Assembly: GCF_021130785.1 (NCBI RefSeq)
Contig: NC_060213.1
Location: 94,170,501 to 94,234,500, forward strand
Direction of reading: 5' to 3'
Origin: Homalodisca vitripennis
Lineage: Eukaryota > Arthropoda > Insecta > Hemiptera > Cicadellidae
Length of the DNA: 64,000 nucleotides
Made by a program: the position numbers and the translations under genes. Under the pieces are notes generated by a model. It was not told the DNA's origin. It made no database searches and saw nothing but the letters and a program-made list of their open reading frames with translations. Shown in pieces: positions 1-9,509 of this stretch. Every line of letters begins with the position of its first letter. Position 1 is the first letter of the stretch.

Positions 1-2339
1 CGTTGTAGGTGAGCATCATTGCTTAAAGTGGTAAAAATGGCACAGAAGTCATGTACTCTAGTTATAGAGTTGACGATGTCTATGGAATAAACAATGTAAG
101 CCATGAGGCATGTAAGGATAATATAGATTCAATTGGTGCCTATTAGTGTTATTGATCAATAAACTGATAAAAAATGAATATAGAGTATTCCAACAACATT
201 TTCGGTGGAGTATAACATATTGCAAATAACTAATATATCTAGCACATAGTGTGTCCCAAAGTGACTTCATAATCTTAAATAAACATATTATTTTAGTAAA
301 AAAAACTATTTTAAACTATTATAGGTTACAGTATATATACGGGACAACAGTCTGTTACTGTGTATTCACTGTGTATATACTGTAAATTTGAATTATGAGT
401 AACAAGACAAGTGTAAATATTTTTCTAGAATAGTGTAAAAGCTATAAGCCCACGTCAGACACATAATAATCATGTCTTCCTAAAGTATCATTTCAACTCG
501 TCGAATTTTTTTTTCAAATGTTTTGACAATGATTATGTACACGTTCACACATTAATGCACCTTTGTTTCATTTACTGTTTTCTAATTATGTATGAAATAA
601 TAGAAGGAATAATGTGTTAAAATTTTATTACGTAAATTCGTGAATTCGTTTTACTTATATTTTTTGAAATAATAATTAACTAATACGTGTAGGTCAAAAT
701 GGCGTTTAAAAATAGTCTTGATAAGAGTTTAAAAAAATACATATGATTGTGATACTCTTAGTACAATTTAGAATTGTTAACACATTGTATAAATGAAATA
801 GAAAGATTTGTGGTTTTAAAAAAGCTGATTAATTAAGCAGAATGTTTAAAAAAATGTGTAGTAAACGTTTTATTGCCTTTCTAAAACAACTAAACCCCAA
901 TTTAGAGCTTATACAACATTGTAATTGTTTTTTTTATACATTATGAGATGGCTTTGTTAAACAGTAATAATAATTAAAATCTTTCACGTAGTTTAATGAT
1001 ATGATTGTTTTATTACGACAATCACACTTATAAGAGTTATAGGTCCATTAGTTTTAGTACACTCTGTGCTAATATAATCTTCATACATTAAACAAATTTA
1101 TAATCATTAAATAAAAATTGAACAAGCTTTGTTACTGAAAATAAATTATAAATAATTATAATACGCAGAATCTATTTATTTGCGTTGCTAATCTTTTTGC
1201 TTACGGATGGTATTATAAATGGTTAAAGAGTAAATTCCAAAAATATATTATAAAATATAGGACGTAATTTTATACGACCGAAGGAAGAGAGACGCCATAC
1301 TTTAAAGTAAATGGACAGGGACTGGCCACTGTGCTCGGGAAAATTAAGTACTAAATTGATGCCAACTTCTCAACTCAAGAAATTTTACTTTCTAGAATAA
1401 TTTTAACATGATTTTCTTTATTATTGGTTTAGAAAAATATTAATATAAATTGTGTCATAGTAATGTATTTAGTATACCGAAAAATTAAAAATAGATCTTT
1501 TTCATACATTTTATTACTTTATATATTTCCCCCCAAGAAATACGCTTAAACGTTTGTTGTTATGCAAATAATTTTTCAATGAATATTTAAATAATTGGCA
1601 ACTTAATTATTTCTGCATCAAATTAGATTTTTGCTAAAAAGATTAAATGAAATATTGCGTAAAAAATATACGATTACTTAAATAACATTATTTATTTCTA
1701 TAAAATCAAGTTCATTCTATTATTCATTGCCAGTATATGAAAAAAAAACTTTCTATAAGGACAAAAAAAAATCTAGTAACATGTTCTAAGAATAAGAAAA
1801 GTTTCTAACCTTAGACGTAAAACAATGTACAATATGGTTTGTTTAGTACAAATTGAAGTAAATTATGTTCAAAATAAAAAAATAACTCCTAACAAAAAAA
1901 TATTTTATACTTCAGACTGGATATTTTGTGGTAATATTTATTATGTATTAAATATTTATGTTATAAATATGGTTATTTAATATTAAAAATTATTACACAG
2001 TTCAGTGTTAATAATATAATAGTTGTTAAATGTGTGTTTTATTTGTAACATATGCACAAATATTGTGTTACTGTTCAGGTGTTAGTAGTATTACTATAGT
2101 TACATCAATATTAAATTAGATAACTATAAGTAAAAGCTGCGTATATTTCAAGGGACGTAGTAAAAGTTTTTCCATGGTTATTTTGTAAAAATTTCGCACC
2201 GTAGATGTATAATTTTTACGCAGTGAATTACGTAGTTTTAAAAATCAATCGGAATAAAAAGCATACAATTATATATAAAAATAATTAGTTACATACACAA
2301 TAGCTAGTGTTATAAATATGTGTACGAAAACTTAAGAAG

Positions 2340-2535
2340 TTCGTGCTATCAATAATCTACAATCAGTTCTGTTAGTGACAAGTGATTCTCTTATCAGGAA
2401 AACAACGCGGTGTGAGGAATTGACAGGTGCTCATCATAGCATTGTCAACTGATGATAGCTGTTTTGATGAATAAACTATTATCATGATTATGACGAGAAT
2501 TGTATGAAAATTACGTTGAAATTAATCTTTGGCAC
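2340..2535 (+). repeat. Dispersed island A, copy 1
   Basis: This segment of about 190 bp aligns with 23505-23690 (same strand) and with 61770-61905 (opposite strand). Its arm mate is 45082-45270. The shared core holds the words TTGACAGGTGCTCATC and GATGATAGCTGTTTTGATGA. The DNA on either side does not align clearly with the other copies. I do not recognise the family. Confidence 0.6.
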
Positions 2536-3689
2536 ACAAAAATATCGAATTTAAGATGTGAGTAAATGTACAACACTTTTCGATGTTTAAAACTTAAATA
2601 TATTCATTTTAGAAGAATTTTTTAAATATATAAATGTCTGCCAATATATAAGAATTAAAATCACCTCGGTGAAAAATCTTCGTGTGTAACACACCCTTGA
2701 CAAAGCATAAAACATATGGTTACATATAATTTCAAATACATATTTCTGAAACTGGAGTAACATGTAACCTGAAATTTAATTTATCTAACTTTACACCTAT
2801 TATATTATTGACATTAATTATGATTCTAAATAAGTTATATGAGAGTATAAGGATTTATTCCCTTTTTGACCTCCTCCCTAACGTTTGTGTGATCAACCGT
2901 GATGACTATATTTATATTTCATATGGGTTAAAAATATTAAAAAAGTATGTATTTTAATATTAATTTTTTTGTAAAAACTTTAAGATACAACTTATCGACG
3001 TTAATATGGATGACCTTTGATAAAAATGTTTCATTTACAGTATTAGATGGAAACACGCGTGTTTAGTTTTTATTTATAAACCATTATACTGTTATTAAGT
3101 TGATACTTGTAGTACTAGGTTTCGAAACAATTATCATTAGCAATTAACTCTGAGAAACACAAGTCGGCTTCTTTCTTTCGTTCACACCCTAGCTGAGATA
3201 TTAAAGTTTACTATACGTTTATGTCACCATTAAGAAGAACAAAATCAGTACGCCAAAAATCAGGTTATGTAAAAAATGTCATATGGCTGTACAGTTGGTT
3301 TACGATTTACTATACGCATCATGGTTACTCATGAAACCAATATATAACACTTTACTAACCGTTAGCCAACTCCCATTGAGTGAAAAGTATTATCATCCGA
3401 CCAGTATTTGATTATGTAAATGGGGCTGCATTCAAAATTTACAGGCTATGTATTAGTATGTTCTTAAAACATAATATATAATAATGACATACAGGCTGAC
3501 ATAAAAACATACACTTTTCTATCCACTTTAAAGATAATCATCACTAGCCAATCACAAATCAACTAATAAGCTAGTGAAAAACAAATAAGTTGGCTTGTTA
3601 AATGATATGTTAAAAGGTACTAAATAAATAAAGCATAATTGCCTAACATTAAATACATAAATAATTCTGAGTAAAAGAATTTTACAGCA

Positions 3690-3870
3690 AAACATCAAAC
3701 TTTTTCACCAAAGACAGAGTTTCCTCGGAAGCTTGCACTGATTGTTTCCAGTGACAGAGCAGAAATGAAATCGTAGGAACGTCCTGTGGCAGAGTAAACA
3801 GGTTTGCTTTGGGTTGAGGTCCTTTGATCGTTATTCTATACGTGAGTTCAGTCAATGTGCTCTAAATTGT
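3690..3870 (+). repeat. Dispersed island B, copy 1
   Basis: This segment aligns for about 165 bp with 5235-5405 on the same strand, and for about 110 bp with 57600-57710 on the opposite strand. Its arm mate is 40050-40225. The shared core is CTCGGAAGCT, then GATTGTTTCC, then GAAATGAAATCG, followed by a GTAAACAGG-like word. The complementary strand can be read as a short open peptide in several copies, but the copies differ by indels, so coding is not supported. I do not recognise the family. Confidence 0.6.
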
Positions 3871-4186
3871 CGTTGGTTCTACCTTTATGGACCAGTTAGT
3901 ATTTTCGAATATAATCTATAAAAATTATGTTGTAACTTTCAAATGTTTGTCTTTACATATTTTTTTACAGTTATGTTAAAAAATATACTAGTTTTACTAA
4001 ACAAAATTCCGATCGTAAAGACCTATTGGTAGTCATAATCAAGTTTTCAGGTCAGTATTTTATATTTATTTATTTATAGTTAGTTATTATATTTATGAAC
4101 AATCTTGAGGCTTATAATTAGGATTTTTTTTAAATATTTACAAATATATACCTTATTAGAAACGTAAAATAATATAATTCCATAGC

Positions 4187-4375
4187 TTAAATAACATATT
4201 GAAAGAAAGAGTACTTGATTTCTTCAATGTGAGCTAACGTTGATATCTTCATCAGTCGTTCCTCAAGCACCTTCTTCACGAAGAACTTGGCGTCCCTGCA
4301 CCAGGCGAAGCAATAGCTAATGTCTATGCACCTCTGCTTTACCTTAGCGTAAAACTGCTTATTTTCTGGCAACAC
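4187..4375 (-). CDS. Orphan exon-like segment, possible terminal coding exon
   Basis: On the minus strand a 62-codon open frame ends in TAA at 4187. The frame is also open a little upstream of its first Met. Codon use departs from the AT-rich surroundings: many codons end in G or C, with runs such as GCC TGG TGC AGG GAC GCC and AAG TTC TTC GTG AAG AAG. That is what an exon under coding constraint looks like, not a chance frame. The peptide has Cys at residues 15, 22 and 26 and a charged, helix-prone middle (KKVLEERLMKIS). No signal peptide or membrane segment is visible. A possible splice acceptor (TTGCCAG) lies just upstream near 4378, and AATAAA-type words occur near 4060-4080 on the minus strand. 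I do not recognise the protein and found no partner exon nearby. It may also be an old retrocopy fragment. Confidence 0.4.
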   Translation of the reverse strand: MLPENKQFYAKVKQRCIDISYCFAWCRDAKFFVKKVLEERLMKISTLAHIEEIKYSFFQYVI

Positions 4376-5234
4376 GTGGACGTTTACAAAATTATCTATA
4401 ACTCGGTTATGCTGGATTTACCTCCATAGCAGTTAAATTGTGTCTTTGTCCTGTACTTCGTAATCCACTGTATGACGTCGTTAAATTGAAAATGTTTAAA
4501 AAACCAAAATTTTTCAAATGATACTAATATGGTGTTTTGACATAGTAAAAATAGGTAGAACTGGTTTTAGAAATAAATAATAATATAATTTTTTACCTTA
4601 AATGTTTGTTATTTTGTTAAGGATACTGATATGGTTATTCTCACATTTCAAAAATTTTATGATTAACACATTTTCTAAACTTGTTTATTTAATTAAACTT
4701 TGGTAATCAAAACATTTCCCTTTTTTACGTAACAACATTATTTTTACGCACACTATAAGTTTAGCTATGTTATCAATTTGTTCTCTATTATATTATTTAT
4801 TTAAAATTTTGAAAATATATAATAAATATTTATATTACTGTAATTAAGTTTGTAATAGAGTTAAAAATTTTAGCATAATTTTTTATATATTATGTGGATA
4901 TCTGTTTGGCGGTATTTTTAAATAAACTTCACTACTTAGCCATTCTTCAAATTTTATTTAATATTATTCACTTATAAAATGATGATTTAGATCTCTAAAT
5001 ACTTCAATTATGCGGATTGTTTTGGTGCAATAAATTTCAAGTTTTCTCTTAACAATAAATAAAAAATGTATATAAATAACACGTATAAGAGCAACTTAGA
5101 TGTACATAAATACTTTTATAAAACTATCATAAATAACAAAGGATTTATAAAATAACAAAGAAATAGATAGCCAGCTACATAAGAACTGCTGAGTTAATAC
5201 TGTTTTACGGATCAAAAGAAAAAATAATTCATCC

Positions 5235-5405
5235 TTATCAAAGAACAGCGTTTCTCGGAAGCTTTCACTGATAGTTTCCGGTGAGAGAGAGGAAATGGAA
5301 TCGCAGGAACTCGCTCTGTCAAAGTAAACAAGTTTTTCTGTGGATTAGGACCATTTCACCTCCACACTCTATATCGGGAAAGTCAGTATGCTTTAAATTA
5401 CATAA
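5235..5405 (+). repeat. Dispersed island B, copy 2
   Basis: This is a second same-strand copy of island B, about 1.5 kb after the first. It carries CTCGGAAGCTTTCACTGATA, a GGTGAGAGAG word, then AATCGCAGGAAC and AAGTAAACAAG. A 76-codon frame that covers it (5281-5511) is not shared with the other copies, so I treat it as noncoding. Confidence 0.55.
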
Positions 5406-6091
5406 ATATATATTATCAAAAAGAAGCAATAGTAGTTATGTCCTTGTGACATTTTCTTATGTAAACAACAACACTTACCCCCGGATTAGCCCGCAATTGT
5501 CTGCTGAATAACAGGTACGTAGAGACATATAATTTTTAGCGGTAGAAAATATCTAAAAGATTAAATAATGGCGACGAATAAATAATTCTAATGTTGTGAA
5601 AAACAACCGATAAGTAGAAATTTAAGTTTGGAGGGCTTTGATTTGGGATCCTGAACTAAGAGAGAGAAACATATATTATAACTTGTCTATTGTAAAATAA
5701 TGTATTGCATTTCTCTGCATTCCGTGTATTTGTTTGAATATAAAAAAAACAAACAATTAAATGTTTCAAACAATGTGGGGGAATACTCAATTCAAGTTCG
5801 TTTTTGTTTTTGTTTTTAACTTACTTATAATATTATACAATGTAGTACTATGATACTTTAAGAGGACTCAGGTTCTATGATCATTGAAACGGATGAAGAC
5901 TCAGTTCAATTAGTCTCAATATAAAAATAAACTTTGATAGTTACAAAGGAAGTTAAATATTACTTTTAAGAGAAGTGTAGATAAATGCGTGGCTGCTTAT
6001 CACAAACGTTATTACCTTTCTCAGATTCCATCACTGATATGATTTATGAAAAACGAAGGAAAATCGCATAAACTAGAATCAGCTAATAGTA

Positions 6092-6180
6092 CAAAAAGGA
6101 CTTTACAACTTTGAAAATTCATAAAAATTTTATTAAACAAGGTACAGATCTGTTTTTGGTGATATTTTAAAGGAAGAAAC
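6092..6180. repeat. Left terminal inverted repeat of the mariner-type element
   Basis: This pairs with 6921-7020. It starts at ACAAAAAGGACTTT and lacks the CAGGGCGTTTC present at the other end. Confidence 0.8.
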
Positions 6181-6201
6181 TTTACGTTTTTTGACCTTAA
6201 A

Positions 6202-6886
6202 CTAAAGATGTTCTATGTGGCTTCCGTTGGTTATTCTGCAGACATCCAATCGGTAGTCGATTTCTTCCCAGACTCGCACTAGCATTTCCGGTGTAACTTG
6301 CTCAGCAGCAGCGTAAATTCTTGCTCTAAGTTCAGGTAGAGTGGCCGGAAAAGGAGGTACGTACACCATATCTTTTGTGAAACCCCAGAAGAAAAATTCT
6401 AGCGGTGTCATGTCTGGGGAACGGGGGGGGCATGCAATTGGCGCATCAACGGGCAATCTTATCAGTGTCTTTAATTGCTTGTAAAAGCGAATATCGATAT
6501 GGTTTCAAGTGCAAACGTTTTCTTAACACACGCCAAACCGTCGTATGTGGTACTTGCAGCTCACGAGATGCACGCAGGGTCGATTTCGTAGGGCTATTTA
6601 CAAAACATTGTCTCACTTGTTCAACGACTTCGTCAGATGTGCTTGGACGACATGAGGATTTTTTATGTTTCACTGAGCACCCTGTTTCTACAAAACAACT
6701 ATGCCACTCATAAATTGTAGGCCTACTAGGAGGATATTTAGCGTGCTTTTTACGAAAACTACGCTGAACTGTTGTCGCAGACTTCGATTCTTCAAACCAA
6801 AACACACAACTAGCACGCTCCGGTCCAGTGAAGGCAGCCATGTTTAACGTAGCTGTCACTAGCGCTTGTGCGGCGCGATTAGGCAC
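6202..6886 (-). pseudogene. Mariner-type transposase with the central catalytic region missing
   Basis: Two overlapping minus-strand frames carry the two ends of one transposase. The N-terminal part (6446-6886, 146 codons) has the helix-turn-helix DNA-binding region of insect mariner-like transposases: an ERASCVFWFEESKS start, then GRPST-like and HTTVWRVLRKRLHLKPYR segments. The C-terminal part (6202-6456, 84 codons) has the hallmark PPRSPDMTPLEFFFWGFTKD, then VYVPPFP, and ends with DYRLDVCRITNG. From family knowledge, roughly 150 residues with the first catalytic acidic residues should lie between them. Here the halves abut at about 6450 with a frame change, so a large internal deletion is inferred. 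The Asp of SPDMTP is the only part of the catalytic triad region still visible. The product is inactive. Confidence 0.85.
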
Positions 6887-6920
6887 TAACGGACTACGCG
6901 AGTAAAAAAAAACTTGAACT

Positions 6921-7020
6921 GTTTTCCTTTAAAACAACACCAAAACCAGCTCTGTACCTTTTTTACTAAATTTTATATGAATTTTCAAATTTGTGAAGTC
7001 CTTTTTGAAACGCCCTGTAT
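6921..7020. repeat. Right terminal inverted repeat of the mariner-type element
   Basis: The outer end reads CAGGGCGTTTCAAAAAGGAC on the minus strand. The repeat matches 6092-6180 with several substitutions and short indels. Confidence 0.8.
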
Positions 7021-7559
7021 AATATACTACAGCATTCTAGAAAATAGTAAATACTTAAATAATTTACTAATTAGGCAACAGTAAAATATAAATGTATAGA
7101 AAGAATAAAAATAAACAGAAGTTTCTAACATAAATACTATTCTCATGTTTGTAGATAAGTGGAATTTTAAGTTGTTGTTATTTCAAGTGTTTAATTGCAG
7201 GAGAACTTCTGGTTATAATTAATAATATCTCTAAAGACCAATTGTTTTTCATTGTGTTACCCATATAAACTACTTATAGTGGCCTGTATATCATTCACTT
7301 TACAGAAGAATCTTCACATTTGAATTTTGTCATGTAACCTCTTCGAAGGCTCATCTTAATCGCGACACATGATCAAAAACATTATTCTTTTTTATAGGTA
7401 CTATGCTGGTCCACATTTCCATAAACTCAGTATCTTTTCAATATTAAAACTATAAATATATCCCTAAAATACAGTGGTTTCTCAACAATGGTATTGAGAA
7501 ACATTTATCTTACGAACATGGTTGTTAAATCTATTGTAGAAGCGTGTTCGGAAACTAGT

Positions 7560-7710
7560 GAAATACAAAAAGCACTTTTACGGTGTGTTTGCTGTTAAGG
7601 AAGACACTCAAGTGATTCAGAGTGTCTGTGCCGCGGCCCGTACGTGTGTGGAGAGACAAAAGACCAAGGAATGGACTAGTGTAGATTATATTTGTAAGGA
7701 AGCATTAGAA
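7560..7710 (+). repeat. Dispersed island C, single copy (same family as the tandem array at 60600-61690)
   Basis: The reverse complement of this segment aligns with units of the tandem array 53 kb away. Shared words in this orientation are AAGGAAGACACTCAAGTGAT, CGTACGTGTGTGGAGAGAC and ACCAAGGAATGGAC. It also lies in a 66-codon open frame (7558-7758) with Cys residues and a TCVERQKTKEW stretch. Array units translated in the same register keep fragments of this (DTQ or DPQ, TCV, TKEWT) but contain stops. The copy is locally GC-richer than its surroundings. Either the array has decayed from a coding repeat, or the open frame is chance within a DNA-level repeat; I favour the latter. Confidence 0.55.
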
Positions 7711-8403
7711 GCACTGGTATCTTGTTTACAGTTGCATATATTTTGCTCTTTGTGTTAGTAAAGTCCTACACTAAATGGAAATAAGATATTCTACTGCTTT
7801 AAACATTTTAATTGCTTTATAAATAATCTGTTGAATTAACAACGATACAGTTGTTTTAATATTTGTAAAAATTACATTTATAAATTTTTCCATACAGAAT
7901 AACATTAAAAGTGTTATTATGATAATGTGTAGTGTAGTTTGCCTTGAACATATGTTAAAAAGAGAAAATGCACTTACAATTAACTATGGGGATAATGTAG
8001 TACACATACACACATATAGTAGTTTTAACTGTGATGCCTGCATTACAGTACTGGCCAAACACTAGATGACTGTTATTCCTTAAACTTGATGTTAAAAACA
8101 CATACAAACTTACAATAGTGCTTAAAGTAATTAAACATATTTGTGGAGTCATGATGTAATGTTTACACACACAAAATTATTACAATGAGCATGATGAGGG
8201 TTTATAGTAATTTAGAGACTAATGGGGACGTAGTATGGACAGAATTTCGAAATGGTACTAGGCTTATATTTACGCCTGACATCCTAATAATGTCCATATT
8301 TCAGTCAATTACTTAACGCGTTAAACCGAAATAAAAAGCACTGTCGTATTTGTAATGTTTTTACATACCATTACGATAGTACTATTACGTCGTAATAGCA
8401 TTA

Positions 8404-8552
8404 CGACAGTTATCGTGTTCACAAACCACAGAGCGCTTACTTTTTCCGATTCAATTATTTTGTATTTGGCTATATCTGTAACATATGCGTTGAAATAAAA
8501 AACTAATATATGATCGGAAGACCAAATACCTGTCAAACGACTTTTATTATTA
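8404..8552 (-). mobile_element. tRNA-derived SINE, inverted and truncated copy
   Basis: Read on the minus strand, this matches the 5' half of the SINE at 8724-8975: GGTATTTGG, CTTCCGATCATAT, CAACGCATATG, AATTGAATCGGAAAAAGTAA, then GCGCTCTGTGG. It stops there and has no tRNA-like middle. It lies head to head with the next copy, giving a perfect inverted pair around the GAATCGGAAAAAGTAAGCGC word. Confidence 0.75.
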
Positions 8553-8558
8553 AATTGT

Positions 8559-8715
8559 ATAATTGAATCGGAAAAAGTAAGCGCTCTGTGGTGTAATGGT
8601 AGCACATTCACGCGGCAAGTGAGAGATCCGGGTTCGACTCCCGGCGGAGTAAGTACTTTTTGTGATTCAATGTTTATTGAAATTAAATAAGGCTATTGCC
8701 ATTTATACAATTTAA
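8559..8715 (+). mobile_element. tRNA-derived SINE, copy 2
   Basis: The tRNA-like head starts at GCTCTGTGG. It has an A box (TGGTGTAATGG), an anticodon arm (TTCAC, loop GCGGCAA, GTGAG) and a B box (GGTTCGACTCC). The GGC triplet at the anticodon position would fit alanine, but position 33 is C rather than T and the acceptor stem is imperfect. It is therefore a tRNA-derived promoter rather than a tRNA gene. The body ends in GATTCAATGTTTATTGAAAT and GGCTATTGCCATTTATAC. Confidence 0.85.
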
Positions 8716-8723
8716 TGTAAATA

Positions 8724-8975
8724 AAAGTCGTTTGACAGGTATTTGGACTTCCGATCATATGTTAGTTTTTTTTATTTAAACGCATATGTGACAGATACGG
8801 CCAAATACAAAATAATTGAATCGGAAAAAGTAAGCGCTCTGTGGTGTAATGTTAGCACATTCACGCGGCAAGTGAGAGATCCGGGATCGACTCCCGGCGG
8901 AGCTAGTACTTTTTGGGATTCAATGTTTATTGAAATTAAATAAGGCTATTGCCATTTATACAATTTAATGTTAAT
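8724..8975 (+). mobile_element. tRNA-derived SINE, longest copy
   Basis: This copy has the region before the tRNA-like part (GACAGGTATTTGG, then CATATGTGACAGATACGGCC), the tRNA-like head at about 8836-8905, and the same tail as copy 2. In the B box one T has changed (GGATCGACTCC), and in the D arm TGG has become TGT. Copies 2 and 3 follow each other as a near-tandem pair. A diverged relative lies at 19350-19590. Confidence 0.85.
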
Positions 8976-8981
8976 ATAATG

Positions 8982-8984
<3 letters not shown>

Positions 8985-9035
<51 letters not shown>
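8985..9035. repeat. (AT)n microsatellite
   Basis: An uninterrupted AT dinucleotide run of about 50 bp lies directly downstream of the SINE tail. Confidence 0.95.
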
Positions 9036-9038
<3 letters not shown>

Positions 9039-9049
9039 ACCACAAAATA

Positions 9050-9500
9050 ATACTTGGTCGGGCAGGAATTGAATAACCAAACCTCCGGGGTGTTCTCTGA
9101 CCACAGGTCACTTTATGCGCAGTAACTGCACCACCACCCCCCGTCACTTAGACTCTACGGACATTTCCCCAGTTGATCGGTAGCACTCTCTCTCCAACAC
9201 CCAGGAACCTCAATCAGCCCCTCCTCGCTTCTCAGATGAACATCATGCCGTTGCCAATCCTGTCTCAACCACTTCCTTCATTTCGGCAGACTCATACCAT
9301 CACTGTAGACTTTATACTATCCATCTGTACTCAATTTTCCTGGCTCTACCATCAATGATATCAAAACTTTTCCTTGAATGAATAATCCACCGGGAGTGAC
9401 TCAGCCGCCGCTTATCACCACTACAACACCACCGTCCAACCTTCCTCCTTGAGAGTAGCCAGCCCCATCCGGCTTTCTCGCCACATACCTGCGTGGTTCT
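9050..9500. other. GC-richer island, possible decayed SINE on the minus strand
   Basis: Composition rises sharply here, with C-rich plus-strand words such as CACCACCACCCCCC. On the minus strand 9050-9140 has an A-box-like TGGTGCAGTTACTGCGC and a B-box-like TTCAATTCCTGCC, with CAGAGAACACCCC between. That is reminiscent of a tRNA-derived head with a damaged T arm. The rest (9140-9500) has only short frames and no domain I recognise. Confidence 0.35.
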
Positions 9501-9509
9501 ATCACTTAT

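Larger units (their letters stand above)
1..4170 (+). repeat. Arm 1 of a large inverted repeat (mate at 39767-47560)
   Basis: The reverse complement of this segment matches 39767-47560 along its whole length once the LINE at 41274-44980 is removed. Over the outermost 80 bases (1-80 against 47481-47560) I count two mismatches; elsewhere there are scattered substitutions and small indels. Arm 1 runs off the left window edge, so its true outer boundary is not visible. The inner boundary lies near 4150-4170, where the mate meets the C15A tract. The arm is AT-rich and contains one copy each of islands A and B, with no convincing gene. The two arms could be a segmental duplication or two haplotypes joined head to head. 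Confidence 0.9.
6092..7020 (-). mobile_element. Mariner-type DNA transposon, internally deleted, with terminal inverted repeats
   Basis: The ends form inverted repeats of about 90 bp: 6092-6180 matches the reverse complement of 6921-7020. The shared words are AAAAAGGACTT, TTTGAAAATTCAT, TAAA-ACAAGGTACAG and TGGTTTTGGTG. The right end reads CAGGGCGTTTC on the minus strand, as in many mariner-like elements. The left copy has lost that outermost decamer, so this end is damaged. Two transposase remnants lie between the ends on the minus strand. Lacking most of the catalytic core, the element can only have moved with a transposase supplied in trans, if at all. Confidence 0.85.

Noticed and set aside
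58..270. 70-codon minus-strand frame also open in the other arm (47291-47503)
   Set aside because: The two versions differ at six residues, and nearly all of the few nucleotide differences change the amino acid. Shared openness follows from recent common origin, not from coding constraint.
5281..5511. 76-codon frame over island B
   Set aside because: Other B copies have indels and stops in this register.
8559..8660. Functional tRNA gene
   Set aside because: The acceptor stem is imperfect, T33 is missing and the sequence continues into a SINE body present in several copies.
8743..8943. 66-codon frame with a GSTPGGAS motif
   Set aside because: It runs through the tRNA-like head of the SINE. 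The motif is simply the translated B box.
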